Source: Marilutibacter penaei (GTDB lineage Bacteria > Pseudomonadota > Gammaproteobacteria > Xanthomonadales > Xanthomonadaceae). From it: 64,000 nucleotides of DNA. Position 1 is the stretch's first letter, and every line of letters begins with the position of its first letter. Both the position numbers and the translations under genes were made by a program. Below the pieces are notes generated by a model that was given only the letters and a program-made list of their open reading frames with translations, was not told where the DNA came from and made no database searches. Location of the stretch: positions 365,146 through 429,145 of the forward strand of contig NZ_JACHTE010000002.1 of NCBI RefSeq assembly GCF_014145395.1. The letters run 5' to 3'. This document shows positions 1-9,029 of the stretch, piece by piece.

Positions 1-1330
1 CGGCTTCACCGTCGACATCCGCGACGTCCGCGGCTTCCTGCCTGGTTCGCTGGTCGACGTCCGTCCGGTCCGCGACTCCGCGTACCTCGAGGGCAAGGAG
101 CTGGAGTTCAAGCTCATCAAGCTCGACCGCAAGCGCAACAACATCGTCGTCTCCCGCCGTGCGGTGGTCGAGAGCGAGTACAGCGCCGAGCGCGAGCAGC
201 TGATGGAGAAGCTGGTCGAGGGCGCCGTCCTGAAGGGCGTCGTCAAGAACCTCACCGACTACGGCGCGTTCGTCGACCTCGGTGGCATCGATGGCCTGCT
301 GCACATCACCGACATGGCGTGGAAGCGCGTGCGCCACCCGTCCGAGGTGGTCGAGGTCGGCCAGGAGCTGGAAGTGCGCGTGCTCAAGTACGACCGCGAG
401 CGCAACCGCGTCAGCCTGGGCCTGAAGCAGCTGGGCGAGGATCCGTGGGACAACATCTCGCGCCGTTACCCGTCGCAGACCCGCGTGTTCGGCAAGGTCT
501 CCAACGTCACCGATTACGGCGCGTTCGTCGAGATCGAGCCGGGCGTCGAGGGCCTGGTGCACGTGTCCGAGATGGACTGGACCAACAAGAACGTCAACCC
601 GTCCAAGATCGTCCAGGTCGGCGACGAGGTCGAGGTCATGGTCCTGGACGTCGACGAGGAGCGTCGCCGCATCTCGCTGGGCATGAAGCAGGTCTCGGCC
701 AACCCGTGGGAGACCTTCGCGGTCATCCACAAGAAGGGCGACAAGGTCGAAGGCCAGGTCAAGTCGATCACCGACTTCGGCATCTTCATCGGCCTGGACG
801 GCGGCATCGACGGCCTGGTGCACCTGTCCGACATCAGCTGGAACACCACCGGCGAGGACGTGGTCCGCAACTTCAAGAAGGGCGACACCCTGGAGGCCGT
901 CGTGCTGGCGGTCGACCCGGAGCGTGAGCGCATCAGCCTGGGCCTGAAGCAACTCGAGCAGGACCCGCTGGGCCAGTTCATGGCCTCCAACGCCAAGGGT
1001 TCGATGCTGAGCGGCACCGTCAAGGAAGTCGACGCCAAGGGCGCCGTGGTCGAGCTCAGCGATGGCGTGGAGGGCTACATCGCCGCCCGCGACATCTCGG
1101 AAGAGCGCGTCGACGACGCCACCAAGCACCTCAAGGCCGGCGATCCGATCGAAGCCCGCTTCATCGGCATGGACCGCAAGGGCCGCGTGATGCAGCTGTC
1201 GATCAAGGCCAAGGACGCCGCGGAGATGCAGGAGGCCGTGGCCGACTACAACCGCGCCAATGCCGATGCCGCCAGCGGCACCACCAAGCTGGGCGCGCTG
1301 CTGCGCGAGCAGTTGGGTGGCAAGGAGTAA
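1..1330 (+). CDS. rpsA: 30S ribosomal protein S1 (5' end truncated by the window)
   Basis: Ribosomal protein S1 binds mRNA and helps the 30S subunit start translation, especially on weak Shine-Dalgarno sites. The frame is open from base 2, so the gene starts upstream of the window; about 442 residues are present against roughly 560 in the family, so only the N-terminal ribosome-binding part is missing. Four complete S1/OB repeats are visible, each with the [21 protein letters not shown] start and a [14 protein letters not shown] or DGLVHLSD core and an R(I/V)SLG(L/M)KQ end; a fifth, weaker repeat ([10 protein letters not shown]) follows. ihfB lies 148 bp downstream, the usual rpsA-ihfB order of proteobacteria. 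Identity is certain. Confidence 0.97.
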   Translation, partial: GFTVDIRDVRGFLPGSLVDVRPVRDSAYLEGKELEFKLIKLDRKRNNIVVSRRAVVESEYSAEREQLMEKLVEGAVLKGVVKNLTDYGAFVDLGGIDGLLHITDMAWKRVRHPSEVVEVGQELEVRVLKYDRERNRVSLGLKQLGEDPWDNISRRYPSQTRVFGKVSNVTDYGAFVEIEPGVEGLVHVSEMDWTNKNVNPSKIVQVGDEVEVMVLDVDEERRRISLGMKQVSANPWETFAVIHKKGDKVEGQVKSITDFGIFIGLDGGIDGLVHLSDISWNTTGEDVVRNFKKGDTLEAVVLAVDPERERISLGLKQLEQDPLGQFMASNAKGSMLSGTVKEVDAKGAVVELSDGVEGYIAARDISEERVDDATKHLKAGDPIEARFIGMDRKGRVMQLSIKAKDAAEMQEAVADYNRANADAASGTTKLGALLREQLGGKE

Positions 1331-1357
1331 GTCGCACGCGTTGCGACCGTAGTACCG

Positions 1358-1385
1358 GGGCGGCCCAGCGAACGCCGGGCCGCCC
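1358..1385 (+). terminator. Hairpin after rpsA, possible terminator
   Basis: Perfect 9-bp stem GGGCGGCCC / GGGCCGCCC with a 10-nt loop, 28 bp after the rpsA stop codon. No T-run follows, so it may be a weak terminator or an mRNA-end stabiliser between rpsA and ihfB rather than a full intrinsic terminator. Confidence 0.5.
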
Positions 1386-1478
1386 TGGCTTGCAGTACCG
1401 CGCCACCGACGGGGTGCGCGCCGCAGGGCAGGGGGTCCTGTGGCAACGTCCGTTCCAAGCGAGTGATCCGCGTCGCCC

Positions 1479-1784
1479 ATGACCAAGTCCGAACTGATCG
1501 AGATCCTGTCCCAGCGCCAGGCCCACCTGAAGGGCGACGACGTGGACCTCGCGGTCAAGGCCTTGCTGGAGATGATGAGTGGCTCGCTGTCGGGCGGAGA
1601 CCGGATCGAGATCCGGGGTTTCGGCAGTTTTTCGTTGCACTACCGTCCGCCCCGCATGGGTCGCAACCCGAAAACGGGGGAGTCGGTCGCGCTGCCCGGC
1701 AAGCACGTGCCCCACTTCAAACCGGGCAAGGAGCTGCGGGAGCGCGTCAGCGACGTGATGCCGCTGGGCGATCCGGCCCCCTGA
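1479..1784 (+). CDS. ihfB: Integration host factor subunit beta
   Basis: IHF-beta pairs with IHF-alpha to bind and sharply bend DNA, acting in nucleoid structure, recombination and sigma54 promoters. The 101-residue protein starts [10 protein letters not shown] and carries the family signature block [15 protein letters not shown] at about residues 45-59 and [10 protein letters not shown] just after it. That DNA-binding beta arm ends in [11 protein letters not shown]. Length and sequence match the Escherichia coli protein closely, with a short extra tail (VMPLGDPAP). The start ATG has only a weak ribosome-binding site. The order rpsA-ihfB-lapA-lapB is conserved in gammaproteobacteria. Confidence 0.97.
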   Translation: MTKSELIEILSQRQAHLKGDDVDLAVKALLEMMSGSLSGGDRIEIRGFGSFSLHYRPPRMGRNPKTGESVALPGKHVPHFKPGKELRERVSDVMPLGDPAP

Positions 1785-1872
1785 CCGGGTCCGGCGATAC
1801 CGGGGCCGTGCTGAACCGTCGACGCCATGTCGGCTAAGCTAGCGCCGCCCCCACCGCATGACAGAGATCGAC

Positions 1873-2181
1873 ATGCGCTTGTTCCGCATCCTCATTGCCC
1901 TTGCCTGCGTCGCGGCCGGCGCCATCGTTGGCGCATTGAACCGTGACCTGGTGAGCATCGACCTGGCGTTCGTCAGGATTGGCACGACGCTGGGCGTCGC
2001 GGTGCTGGTCTCGCTGTTGTCGGGCGTCCTGCTCGGTGGCATGGCGATCGCCGCAAGCGTGGTGCTGCCGCTGCGCCGTCGCCTGGCACGATTGGAACGC
2101 GCCCGGCGCGAAGCAGGGCCGGGCACTTCGCCGCCGCTCGTTTCGCGCGTGGAACCCGTGCCGGACGCGGAGGCACGCTGA
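1873..2181 (+). CDS. lapA: LapA family inner-membrane protein (DUF1049)
   Basis: LapA is a small inner-membrane protein that works with LapB in controlling lipopolysaccharide assembly and LpxC turnover. The 102-residue product starts MRLFRILIAL and has two membrane segments (about residues 3-20 and 37-60), with the GALNRDLVSIDL stretch between them that aligns with the GAQN motif of LapA. A cytoplasmic coiled tail rich in Arg follows. An in-frame ATG 15 bp upstream (1858) is possible, but the ATG at 1873 matches the family start and has GAG upstream. lapB begins 3 bp after the stop, indicating an operon. The family call is firm; the role is transferred from E. coli. Confidence 0.88.
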   Translation: MRLFRILIALACVAAGAIVGALNRDLVSIDLAFVRIGTTLGVAVLVSLLSGVLLGGMAIAASVVLPLRRRLARLERARREAGPGTSPPLVSRVEPVPDAEAR

Positions 2182-2184
2182 CGC

Positions 2185-3363
2185 ATGGACTTCATCAGCG
2201 AGTGGTTCTGGTTCTTCCTCCTCCTGCCGATTGCCGCCATCAGTGGCTGGGTAGTGGGTCGACGCGGGGGAGAGCGCCACAGCGACACCCAGGTCAGTCG
2301 CCTGTCCACCACCTATTTCCGGGGCCTGAACTACCTGCTCAACGAGCAGCCCGACAAGGCGATCGAGCTGTTCCTGCATATCGCGGAGCTCGACAAGGAC
2401 ACCTTCGAGACCCAGGTCGCCCTCGGGCACCTGTTCCGTCGTCGCGGTGAGGTCGATCGTGCCATCCGCCTGCACCAGGCCCTGGTCCAGCGCCAGGGGC
2501 TCAGCGATGCGCAGAAGGTCCAGGCCTTGCTCGCGCTGGGCGAGGACTACATGCGCTCGGGCCTGCTCGACCGGGCGGAAACCGTCTTCAGCGACCTGGT
2601 TGCGCTCGACATGCGCGCACCGCTGGCACTGCGCCACCTGATCGGGATCTACCAGTCCGAGCGTGACTGGGACAAGGCGATCGAGAACGCCCGGCGATAC
2701 GAGGCGGCCACCGACGAGCCGATGGGCAAGCTGATCGCCCAGTTCGAGTGCGAACTGGCCGAGCGCCACCGGGCCGCGGGGGACGTGGATGCGGCGCGGG
2801 CCGCCGTTGCGCGTGCCTACGAGGCGGACGCGAACTCGGTGCGTGCGGGCATGATCGAGGGTCGGATCGATGTCGAGGCCGGCCGCGACGCGGCGGCGAT
2901 CCGGGCCTTCGAGCGCGTCGCGCGTGCCGATCCGGATTACCTGCCGGAGGTGCTCCCGGCGCTGCTGTCCTGCTACGACCGTACGCGGGAGACGACGGGC
3001 GCGCGCGCCTTCCTGTCGGAGATGTGCGAGCACTATCGGGGCATCGCACCGGTGCTCGCCCTGACCCGCATGGTCGAGGCGGAGGAGGGCGCGGGCGAGG
3101 CGCGTGCCTATCTGGCGCGGCAGCTGAAGGACCGGCCGTCGGTGCGTGGCGAGGCGGCGCTCATCGACCTGACCCTCGCCGCGGCGGCCGACCCGCTTGC
3201 GACCCTGCACGACCTCAAGCACATCACCGACCAGTTGCTGGTGCGAAATCCCAGCTACCGGTGCAACCGGTGTGGTTTCGGAGCACGCAGCCACCACTGG
3301 CAGTGTCCGAGCTGCAAGGAATGGGGCTCGGTCAAGCCGCTGCTGAACTATGCCGTTGTCTGA
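2185..3363 (+). CDS. lapB: Lipopolysaccharide assembly protein LapB (YciM)
   Basis: LapB is a membrane-anchored TPR protein that recruits the FtsH protease to degrade LpxC and so balances LPS with phospholipid synthesis. The 392-residue protein has an N-terminal anchor (residues 5-20), a long run of TPR-like helices (about 35-330) and a C-terminal rubredoxin-like zinc/iron knuckle with C360-x2-C363 and C374-x2-C377, exactly as in the family (E. coli 389 aa). It follows lapA by 3 bp and its last 14 bp overlap the next gene, so the three are probably translated together. Confidence 0.95.
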   Translation: MDFISEWFWFFLLLPIAAISGWVVGRRGGERHSDTQVSRLSTTYFRGLNYLLNEQPDKAIELFLHIAELDKDTFETQVALGHLFRRRGEVDRAIRLHQALVQRQGLSDAQKVQALLALGEDYMRSGLLDRAETVFSDLVALDMRAPLALRHLIGIYQSERDWDKAIENARRYEAATDEPMGKLIAQFECELAERHRAAGDVDAARAAVARAYEADANSVRAGMIEGRIDVEAGRDAAAIRAFERVARADPDYLPEVLPALLSCYDRTRETTGARAFLSEMCEHYRGIAPVLALTRMVEAEEGAGEARAYLARQLKDRPSVRGEAALIDLTLAAAADPLATLHDLKHITDQLLVRNPSYRCNRCGFGARSHHWQCPSCKEWGSVKPLLNYAVV

Positions 3364-4372
3364 GCCACTGCTGCCCGTGTGGCTGGCGGTGTGGGGATTG
3401 AGCTTCGTGGGAACCTGGGCGGCGCGGCGCTACGCGCTGCGGCGGAATTTGGTCGACGCACCTGGAGAGCGTCGCAGCCACGTGATCGCCACGCCACGTG
3501 GAGGTGGCATCGCGATCGTGGTCGCTGTGGCACTGGGCGCACCGGTGGCGGTCGCGTACCTGGGGATGCACGCTTCGGCAGCCGCGTGGGCGGCCTGGAC
3601 CGGGATGGTGCTCGTCGCCGCGGCGGGCTGGCTCGACGATCATCGGCCGGTGTCGCCGTGGGGGCGCCTGGCCATCCATGCGCTGGCCGCCGGCCTGTTC
3701 TCCTACGGGCTGTGGTGGGACGGGACACCCGCATGGCAGGCCATGCTGGGCTTCATCGTGCCGCTGGTGTTGACCAATGTCTGGAACTTCATGGATGGCA
3801 TCGACGGCATCGCCGCCTCGCAGGCTGCGGTCGTGGCCACCACGGTGGTCCTGGTCGACCCGGGCCTTGGGGGGGCGGTGGCGGCCCTGCTGGTCGCGGC
3901 CTGCCTGGGGTTCCTGCCGTTCAACTTTCCCCGGGCTCGCCTTTTCATGGGTGACGTCGGGAGCGGCGCCATCGGCTTCCTGCTGGGAGCGCTGGTCGTC
4001 CATGCGGCGGGTGTCGCGCCCGCGGCGGGCTTGATCCTCGCAGGGACGCTGGCCCCCTTCATGGTGGATGCCGGCCTGACCCTTGGCCGGCGGATCCTGC
4101 GGGGCGAACGCTGGTGGACACCGCATGTCCAGCATGCGTACCAGGTGGCCGCGCGTCGCTGGGGCCATCCCACGGTGACGCTTGCTTTCGCGGCCCTGGC
4201 CGTGGCGGGAGCGGGCCTCGGGTTGGGCCTGTCCCGCATGGGCGTCACGACGATCTTCATGTCTTCTATGCTCGCGGCATGGTATATGTCCGCGGCAATT
4301 TTGTGGCTGGCCACCCAGCGCTCGAAGCGTGATGGGGAGGGTGTCCCGCCGGATCGCAAGGAGAAAACGTAA
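3350..4372 (+). CDS. Undecaprenyl-phosphate sugar-1-phosphate transferase (WecA/WbpL, MraY-like family)
   Basis: This multi-pass membrane enzyme most likely transfers a HexNAc-1-phosphate from a UDP-sugar to undecaprenyl phosphate, starting O-antigen or surface-polysaccharide synthesis. The 340-residue protein has about 10 hydrophobic segments and the glycosyltransferase-family-4 motifs: GERRSH and TPRGGG near residues 40-55, GWLDDH near 94-99, NVWNFMDGIDG at about 142-152, FMGDVGSG around 200-207 and a late HVQHAYQ (HxxH-type) segment. It overlaps lapB by 14 bp and ends 4 bp before a WbpM-like gene, so the pair resembles wbpL-wbpM. WecA versus WbpL specificity cannot be read from sequence alone. 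Confidence 0.87.
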   Translation: MPLSEPLLPVWLAVWGLSFVGTWAARRYALRRNLVDAPGERRSHVIATPRGGGIAIVVAVALGAPVAVAYLGMHASAAAWAAWTGMVLVAAAGWLDDHRPVSPWGRLAIHALAAGLFSYGLWWDGTPAWQAMLGFIVPLVLTNVWNFMDGIDGIAASQAAVVATTVVLVDPGLGGAVAALLVAACLGFLPFNFPRARLFMGDVGSGAIGFLLGALVVHAAGVAPAAGLILAGTLAPFMVDAGLTLGRRILRGERWWTPHVQHAYQVAARRWGHPTVTLAFAALAVAGAGLGLGLSRMGVTTIFMSSMLAAWYMSAAILWLATQRSKRDGEGVPPDRKEKT

Positions 4373-4376
4373 CCCT

Positions 4377-6290
4377 ATGAGTGCATGGCGTGATCGCTTC
4401 AGCGCATTGGTCCCCCGGGTGGCCGTGGTCGCGCATGACCTTTTGATGGTCTGGATCGTCTGGCAGGGCCTGCACCGGCTGCGTTTCGGCATCCTCCCCA
4501 ACCCCCCCGAGATGCCCCTGTGGTCCACCGAGATCGCCCTCGTGCTGATCGCGCAGGGACTCGTGTTCTGGCAGGTCGGCCTGTACCGGGGGCTGTGGCG
4601 TTTCGCATCGGTCCCCGATCTGTGGAACATCTTCAAGGCGAGTGCGCTTGGATTGTTCGCGATCGCGCTGGGCCTGGCCCTGTACAACCGGCTCGAACTG
4701 GTGTCGCGGACCGTGCTGGTGCTGTACCCGCTGACCCTGATGGCGCTGCTCGGCATGCCGCGCCTGCTCTACCGGGCGTGGAAGGACGCCTCCTCCGAGC
4801 GCGGCGTGTCCGCGTCCGTGCGCATCCTGATCCTGGGCGCCGGTCACGCAGGCGAAGCGCTGGTCCGCGATCTGCGGCGGTTTGGCACCTACCAGCCGGT
4901 GGGGTTCCTGGACGACGCGGTGCGCATGCGTGGCACCAAGGTCCAGGGCGTTCCGGTGCTGGGGCAGGTCAGCGATGTCGCGGAGATCGCACGCGAGACC
5001 GCCGCCAAGCTGCTGGTGATCGCGATGCCTTCCGCGGACGCCAACGCGCTGCAGCGGGTGGTCATCGCCTGCGAGCGGACCGGGCTCCCGTTCCGGATGG
5101 TGCCCAGGCTGGCGGACGTGCTGGAAGGCCGGTCCTTGCCCGGCGAGCTGAAGGAAGTGGCGATCGAGGACCTGCTGGGTCGCAAGCCGGTGCTGCCGGA
5201 CTGGAAGGCGATCCGCCACTGGCTGGGCGCGCGCTCGGTGCTGGTCACCGGTGCAGGCGGGTCCATCGGTTCCGAACTGTGCCGCCAGTGCGCGCGCCAC
5301 GGCGCTCGGCGCATCGCCCTGGTGGAAATCGACGAACTGGCGCTGACGACCACCGAGGCGGCCCTGAAGCGGGACTTTCCGGACCTCGAGTACATCCCGG
5401 TGCTCGGTGACTGTGGCGACCCGGCCGTCATCCACCATGCCCTGAAACTCGCGGAACCCGAGGCGGTCTTCCACGCCGCGGCCTACAAGCAGGTGCCGCT
5501 GCTCGAAGCGCAGCTGCGTGAAGCGGTGCGCAACAACGCGCTGGCGACGGCCACGGTCGCGAGTGCGTGCCGGGATGCCGATGTCGGCACGTTCGTGCTC
5601 ATCAGTACCGACAAGGCAGTCGATCCGGTCAACGTGCTGGGTGCGACCAAGCGCCTGGCGGAGATGGTGTGCCAGTCGCTGGCACATGAGCACCGGACCC
5701 GGTTCGTCACGGTCCGCTTCGGCAACGTCCTGGATTCCGCGGGCAGCGTCGTGCCGTTGTTCCGTGAGCAGATCAGGACCGGCGGACCGGTCACCGTCAC
5801 CGATCCCGACGTGACCCGTTACTTCATGACGATCCCCGAGGCCTGCCAGTTGATCCTGCAGGCGTCGGCGATCGGCACCCACGAGGCGATCTACACCCTG
5901 GACATGGGCGAGGCCGTGCCCATTCGCCTGCTCGCCGAGCAGATGATCCGGCTGGCGGGCAAGCAACCGGGCCGGGATATCGCGATCGTCTACACAGGTC
6001 TCCGGCCTGGCGAAAAACTGCACGAAACGCTGTTTCACGCGGATGAGCGCTATCGGCCCACTGCGCACCCCCAGATCCTCCAGGCCGAGCCCCGGCATGT
6101 GGTGGCAACCGATATCCATCAGGCGGTGACGGCAATGCGTGAAGCTTCACAAAGCTACGATTGTGACCGTCTGGCACGACTCTTGAGGGAGGCCGTGCCT
6201 GACTTCACGCCGGAAAGCATGCCCGAAGCCGCCATCCTGGCCAGTCCGACCGTCGTACCGTTCCCAGCACGCGTTTCCAGGAAGATCTGA
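4377..6290 (+). CDS. Nucleotide-sugar 4,6-dehydratase/epimerase, WbpM/CapD/FlaA1 family membrane protein
   Basis: Family members convert UDP-GlcNAc into a 4-keto-6-deoxy sugar for surface polysaccharide. The 637-residue protein has four N-terminal membrane helices (about residues 15-110), a first nucleotide-binding CoA-like domain (LILGAGHAGEALVRDL at about 151-166) and a C-terminal SDR domain starting VLVTGAGGSIGSE near residue 288. The catalytic region STDKAVDPVNVLGATKR keeps the Lys of the family in GATK. I chose the ATG at 4377 because AAGGAGAA lies 11 bp upstream and the N-terminus then matches the family; the longer frame upstream overlaps the preceding gene. galU starts on its last base. 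Confidence 0.9.
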   Translation: MSAWRDRFSALVPRVAVVAHDLLMVWIVWQGLHRLRFGILPNPPEMPLWSTEIALVLIAQGLVFWQVGLYRGLWRFASVPDLWNIFKASALGLFAIALGLALYNRLELVSRTVLVLYPLTLMALLGMPRLLYRAWKDASSERGVSASVRILILGAGHAGEALVRDLRRFGTYQPVGFLDDAVRMRGTKVQGVPVLGQVSDVAEIARETAAKLLVIAMPSADANALQRVVIACERTGLPFRMVPRLADVLEGRSLPGELKEVAIEDLLGRKPVLPDWKAIRHWLGARSVLVTGAGGSIGSELCRQCARHGARRIALVEIDELALTTTEAALKRDFPDLEYIPVLGDCGDPAVIHHALKLAEPEAVFHAAAYKQVPLLEAQLREAVRNNALATATVASACRDADVGTFVLISTDKAVDPVNVLGATKRLAEMVCQSLAHEHRTRFVTVRFGNVLDSAGSVVPLFREQIRTGGPVTVTDPDVTRYFMTIPEACQLILQASAIGTHEAIYTLDMGEAVPIRLLAEQMIRLAGKQPGRDIAIVYTGLRPGEKLHETLFHADERYRPTAHPQILQAEPRHVVATDIHQAVTAMREASQSYDCDRLARLLREAVPDFTPESMPEAAILASPTVVPFPARVSRKI

Positions 6291-7207
6291 TGCAAGAAGC
6301 AGTACCGCGTTACCAGCGTATCCGAAAAGCCGTTTTTCCCGTCGCGGGCCTTGGCACCCGGTTCCTTCCCGCCACGAAAACCGTTCCCAAGGAGATGCTC
6401 CCGATCATCGATCGGCCGTTGATCCAGTATGCAGTGGACGAAGCGATCGAAGCGGGCTGCGACACCTTGGTCTTCGTCACGAATCGATACAAGCATGCTG
6501 TCGCGGACTATTTCGACAAGGCCTACGAGCTGGAGCAGCGGCTGGAGAAGGCGGGCAAGCATCAGCAACTCGAGTTGGTGCGTCATGTACTTCCGGAGGG
6601 CGTGCGTGCCGTGTTCGTCACCCAGTCCGAGGCCAAGGGCCTCGGGCACGCGGTCCTCTGCGCGAAGGAGGTCATTGGCGACGAGCCTTTTGCGGTTCTG
6701 CTGCCCGACGACCTGATATGGAATCGTGGGGCCGGAGCCCTGACCCAGATGGCCGATGCTGCCGAGGCGTCAGGTGCCAGCATGATCGCGGTGCAGGATG
6801 TGCCCAAGGAACAGACAGGAAGCTACGGCATTGTCGCCACCGAGGATTTCACGGATCGACAGGGGCGTATCACTGCGATGGTCGAGAAGCCTGCGCCTCA
6901 GGATGCTCCCAGCACGTTGGCCGTCGTGGGCCGCTACGTGCTGGCACCCCGTATCTTCGAACTGCTCGAGGCGACGAGGCCGGGCGCGGGCGGTGAGATA
7001 CAGCTGACCGATGCCATTTCCAGCCTGTTGGAAGAAGAGGCAGTGAATGCGTACCGGTTCAAGGGCACCCGCTTCGATTGCGGCACGCACCTGGGCCTGA
7101 TCGAGGCCACCATTCGCTATGCGCTCGATCATGAAAAGCTCAGCGACGCAGCGGCGCGGATGATGCAGGACTCGCTTTACGAACTGGGCGTTCGCGAGAT
7201 CCAGTAG
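6290..7207 (+). CDS. galU: UTP--glucose-1-phosphate uridylyltransferase
   Basis: Makes UDP-glucose from UTP and glucose-1-phosphate for LPS core, exopolysaccharide and other glycans. The 305-residue product shows the nucleotidyltransferase signature AVFPVAGLGTRFLPATK at about residues 15-31, followed by KEMLPIIDRPLIQY, plus the active-site segments LPDDLI (about 139) and GEIQLTDAI (about 237). Length is normal. The start ATG overlaps the TGA of the WbpM-like gene (TGATG), indicating translational coupling with the sugar-nucleotide genes upstream. Confidence 0.96.
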   Translation: MQEAVPRYQRIRKAVFPVAGLGTRFLPATKTVPKEMLPIIDRPLIQYAVDEAIEAGCDTLVFVTNRYKHAVADYFDKAYELEQRLEKAGKHQQLELVRHVLPEGVRAVFVTQSEAKGLGHAVLCAKEVIGDEPFAVLLPDDLIWNRGAGALTQMADAAEASGASMIAVQDVPKEQTGSYGIVATEDFTDRQGRITAMVEKPAPQDAPSTLAVVGRYVLAPRIFELLEATRPGAGGEIQLTDAISSLLEEEAVNAYRFKGTRFDCGTHLGLIEATIRYALDHEKLSDAAARMMQDSLYELGVREIQ

Positions 7208-7282
7208 CGGGCGTCGCTGCTCACCCCGGCCGTGCCTGCGCTAGTCTGCCGGACGCATACGAGAACGCCGGGAGGGACGCAC

Positions 7283-8590
7283 GTGGCGCGGCATGCGGGG
7301 TTGCAACCCGGGACGTGGTATCGAAGGACGGCGCCGGCGGCGACGCGCCCGTCGCTTGGGGGTGCGATCGACGCGCGCGTCTGCGTGGTCGGGGGCGGTT
7401 TTGCGGGACTGAATACGTTGCTGGGGCTGGTGGAGCGCGGTGCGCAGGGCGTGGTCCTGCTCGAGGCCCATTCCGTCGGGCATGGTGCGTCCGGGCGCAA
7501 CGGTGGCTTCGTCTTCGGCGGGTACTCGCTCGATGAAGCGCGTCTCCTGGGTGCCGAGGGTCGGGACCGCGCGCGGGTGATGTACGCCGGCACCCGGCAC
7601 GCCGTGCAACTGATCCGGCAGCGGATCGAAGCCCATGCCATCGAATGCGACCAGGTCGATGCGGGCGTGATCTGGGCCAACTGGTTTCGCGATCCTTCGG
7701 TCCTGCGGACCCGTCAGCGCCTCCTCGACGAGGTGTTCGGCGTGCAATGGGAGTGGATCGAAGAAGAGCGTCTGCGCCATCTGCTCAGGACGACGCGTTA
7801 TGCCGACGGCCTGTTCGAGCGTGATGCCTTCCACTTCCATCCCCTCAAGTACGCCCAGGGACTCGCGTCGGCAGCGCAGGCGCGGGGCGCGGTCGTGCAC
7901 GAGGACACCCCGGCCGTGGGGCTGGAGCGCAGGGCGCGGGGATGGCGCGTCCACACGCCGGACGGCCATGTCGATGCGGAAACGGTCGTGCTGGCATGCG
8001 GTGGTTATCTCGCGGGCCTCGTCAGGCGGGTGGATGCGAGCGTGTTGCCGATCTCGACGTACGTGATGACCACGCAGCCCCTGGGCGATCGACTCGAGGC
8101 CGTGATGGCGACCCGGGCGGCGGTTTACGACACCCGCTTCGCGTTCGACTACTACCGACCGCTGGCCGATACCCGACTGCTATGGGGTGGCCGGATCTCG
8201 ATTCGCGAGCGCTCGCCGCGAGCGGTCATGCGGCTGTTGTACCGCGACATGCTCAAGGTCTTCCCGCAACTGGATGGGGTGGAGATCGAGCATGCCTGGT
8301 CCGGTCGCATGAGCTACGCACGCCACCAGATGCCGCAGATCGGATGCCTCGACGAAGGCGTGTGGCTCGCACAGGCCTTCGGCGGGCATGGCGTCGCACC
8401 GACCACCCATGCCGGGGAACTGCTGGCCAGCGCCATTGCCGAAGGCGACACCCGCTGGCGGCGCTTCGATGGGTACGGCCTGGTGTCGGCGATGAAGCCG
8501 CTGGGATTCGCGGCCGCCCAGTCGAGTTACTGGTGGGCCATGGCGCGCGATGGATGGAAGGCGTGGCGGGAAGGGAGGGCGACGAGGTGA
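7283..8590 (+). CDS. FAD-dependent oxidoreductase, DAO/PuuB-like family
   Basis: Probably oxidises an amine or amino acid with FAD; the family contains gamma-glutamylputrescine oxidase (PuuB) and sarcosine/glycine oxidases. The FAD-binding fold is visible near the start: RVCVVGGGFAGLNTLLGL, followed by an acidic-residue strand end (LLEAHSVGHGASGRNGGFVFGG), the typical DAO pattern. The C-terminal part has the GGHGVAPTTHAGELLA segment that closes the FAD site. I place the start at the GTG at 7283 (GGGAGGGA lies 6 bp upstream); an ATG at 7232 in frame would add a 17-residue tail unlike the family. About 435 residues. No polyamine catabolic genes flank it, so the substrate is unknown. csaA follows 17 bp later. 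Confidence 0.82.
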   Translation: MARHAGLQPGTWYRRTAPAATRPSLGGAIDARVCVVGGGFAGLNTLLGLVERGAQGVVLLEAHSVGHGASGRNGGFVFGGYSLDEARLLGAEGRDRARVMYAGTRHAVQLIRQRIEAHAIECDQVDAGVIWANWFRDPSVLRTRQRLLDEVFGVQWEWIEEERLRHLLRTTRYADGLFERDAFHFHPLKYAQGLASAAQARGAVVHEDTPAVGLERRARGWRVHTPDGHVDAETVVLACGGYLAGLVRRVDASVLPISTYVMTTQPLGDRLEAVMATRAAVYDTRFAFDYYRPLADTRLLWGGRISIRERSPRAVMRLLYRDMLKVFPQLDGVEIEHAWSGRMSYARHQMPQIGCLDEGVWLAQAFGGHGVAPTTHAGELLASAIAEGDTRWRRFDGYGLVSAMKPLGFAAAQSSYWWAMARDGWKAWREGRATR

Positions 8591-8607
8591 CGCAGGAGGA
8601 CGCCGGA

Positions 8608-8940
8608 ATGGCGAAGATCGATTGGGCGGATTTTGCGCGCGTGCAGCTGTGCGCCGGCACGGTGCTGCGCGTGGAGGACTTCCCCGAGGCCCGCAAGCCG
8701 GCATGGCGTTTGTGGGTCGATTTCGGCCCGCATGGCGTGCTCAAGACCAGCGCGCAGGTGCGCGAACTCTACGCGGCGGACGCGCTCGTGGGACGGCAGG
8801 TCGTGGGCGTGATCAACTTCCCGCCCAAGCAGGTGGGCCGCTTCCTGTCCGAATTCCTGCTGACGGGCTTCCCGACCGAGGCGGGCGTCGTGCTCACTAC
8901 GCTCGAGCGTGCCGTGCCCAACGGCACCCGCATGGCCTGA
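8608..8940 (+). CDS. csaA: CsaA-type tRNA-binding-domain protein
   Basis: A 110-residue stand-alone OB-fold protein of the tRNA-binding-arm family (Trbp111/CsaA). Bacillus CsaA acts as an export chaperone; in most bacteria the role is not settled. Diagnostic stretches are RVEDFPEARKPAWRL, the GVLKTSAQVRELY core, VVGVINFPPKQVG and the end GFPTEAGVVLTTLERAVPNGTRM. AGGAGGA 7 bp upstream of the ATG fixes the start. It follows the FAD oxidoreductase closely and a strong terminator lies just after the stop, so the two form a short operon. Confidence 0.9.
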   Translation: MAKIDWADFARVQLCAGTVLRVEDFPEARKPAWRLWVDFGPHGVLKTSAQVRELYAADALVGRQVVGVINFPPKQVGRFLSEFLLTGFPTEAGVVLTTLERAVPNGTRMA

Positions 8941-8964
8941 AGGAGCCCATTGCCACGGTGGCAA

Positions 8965-8994
8965 CGAAAACGGCGCCCTGGGGCGCCGTTTTCG
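8965..8994. terminator. Bidirectional intrinsic terminator between csaA and the thiolase gene
   Basis: Perfect 14-bp inverted repeat (CGAAAACGGCGCCC and its complement) separated by 2 bp, with an A-run on one side and a T-run on the other. It lies between convergent genes, csaA (+) and the thiolase gene (-), and can end transcription from both sides. Confidence 0.85.
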
Positions 8995-9029
8995 CATGCA
9001 TTCCGGCGGATACCGCCGGGAAGGGTGGC

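Noticed and set aside
1834..3297. 487-codon open frame on the minus strand
   Set aside because: It is antisense to lapA and lapB, which have clear family motifs; long antisense frames are expected in G+C-rich DNA with strong third-position bias.
4266..6119. 617-codon minus-strand open frame
   Set aside because: Antisense to the WbpM-like gene; composition is His/Gln/Arg-rich without domains, typical of a shadow frame.
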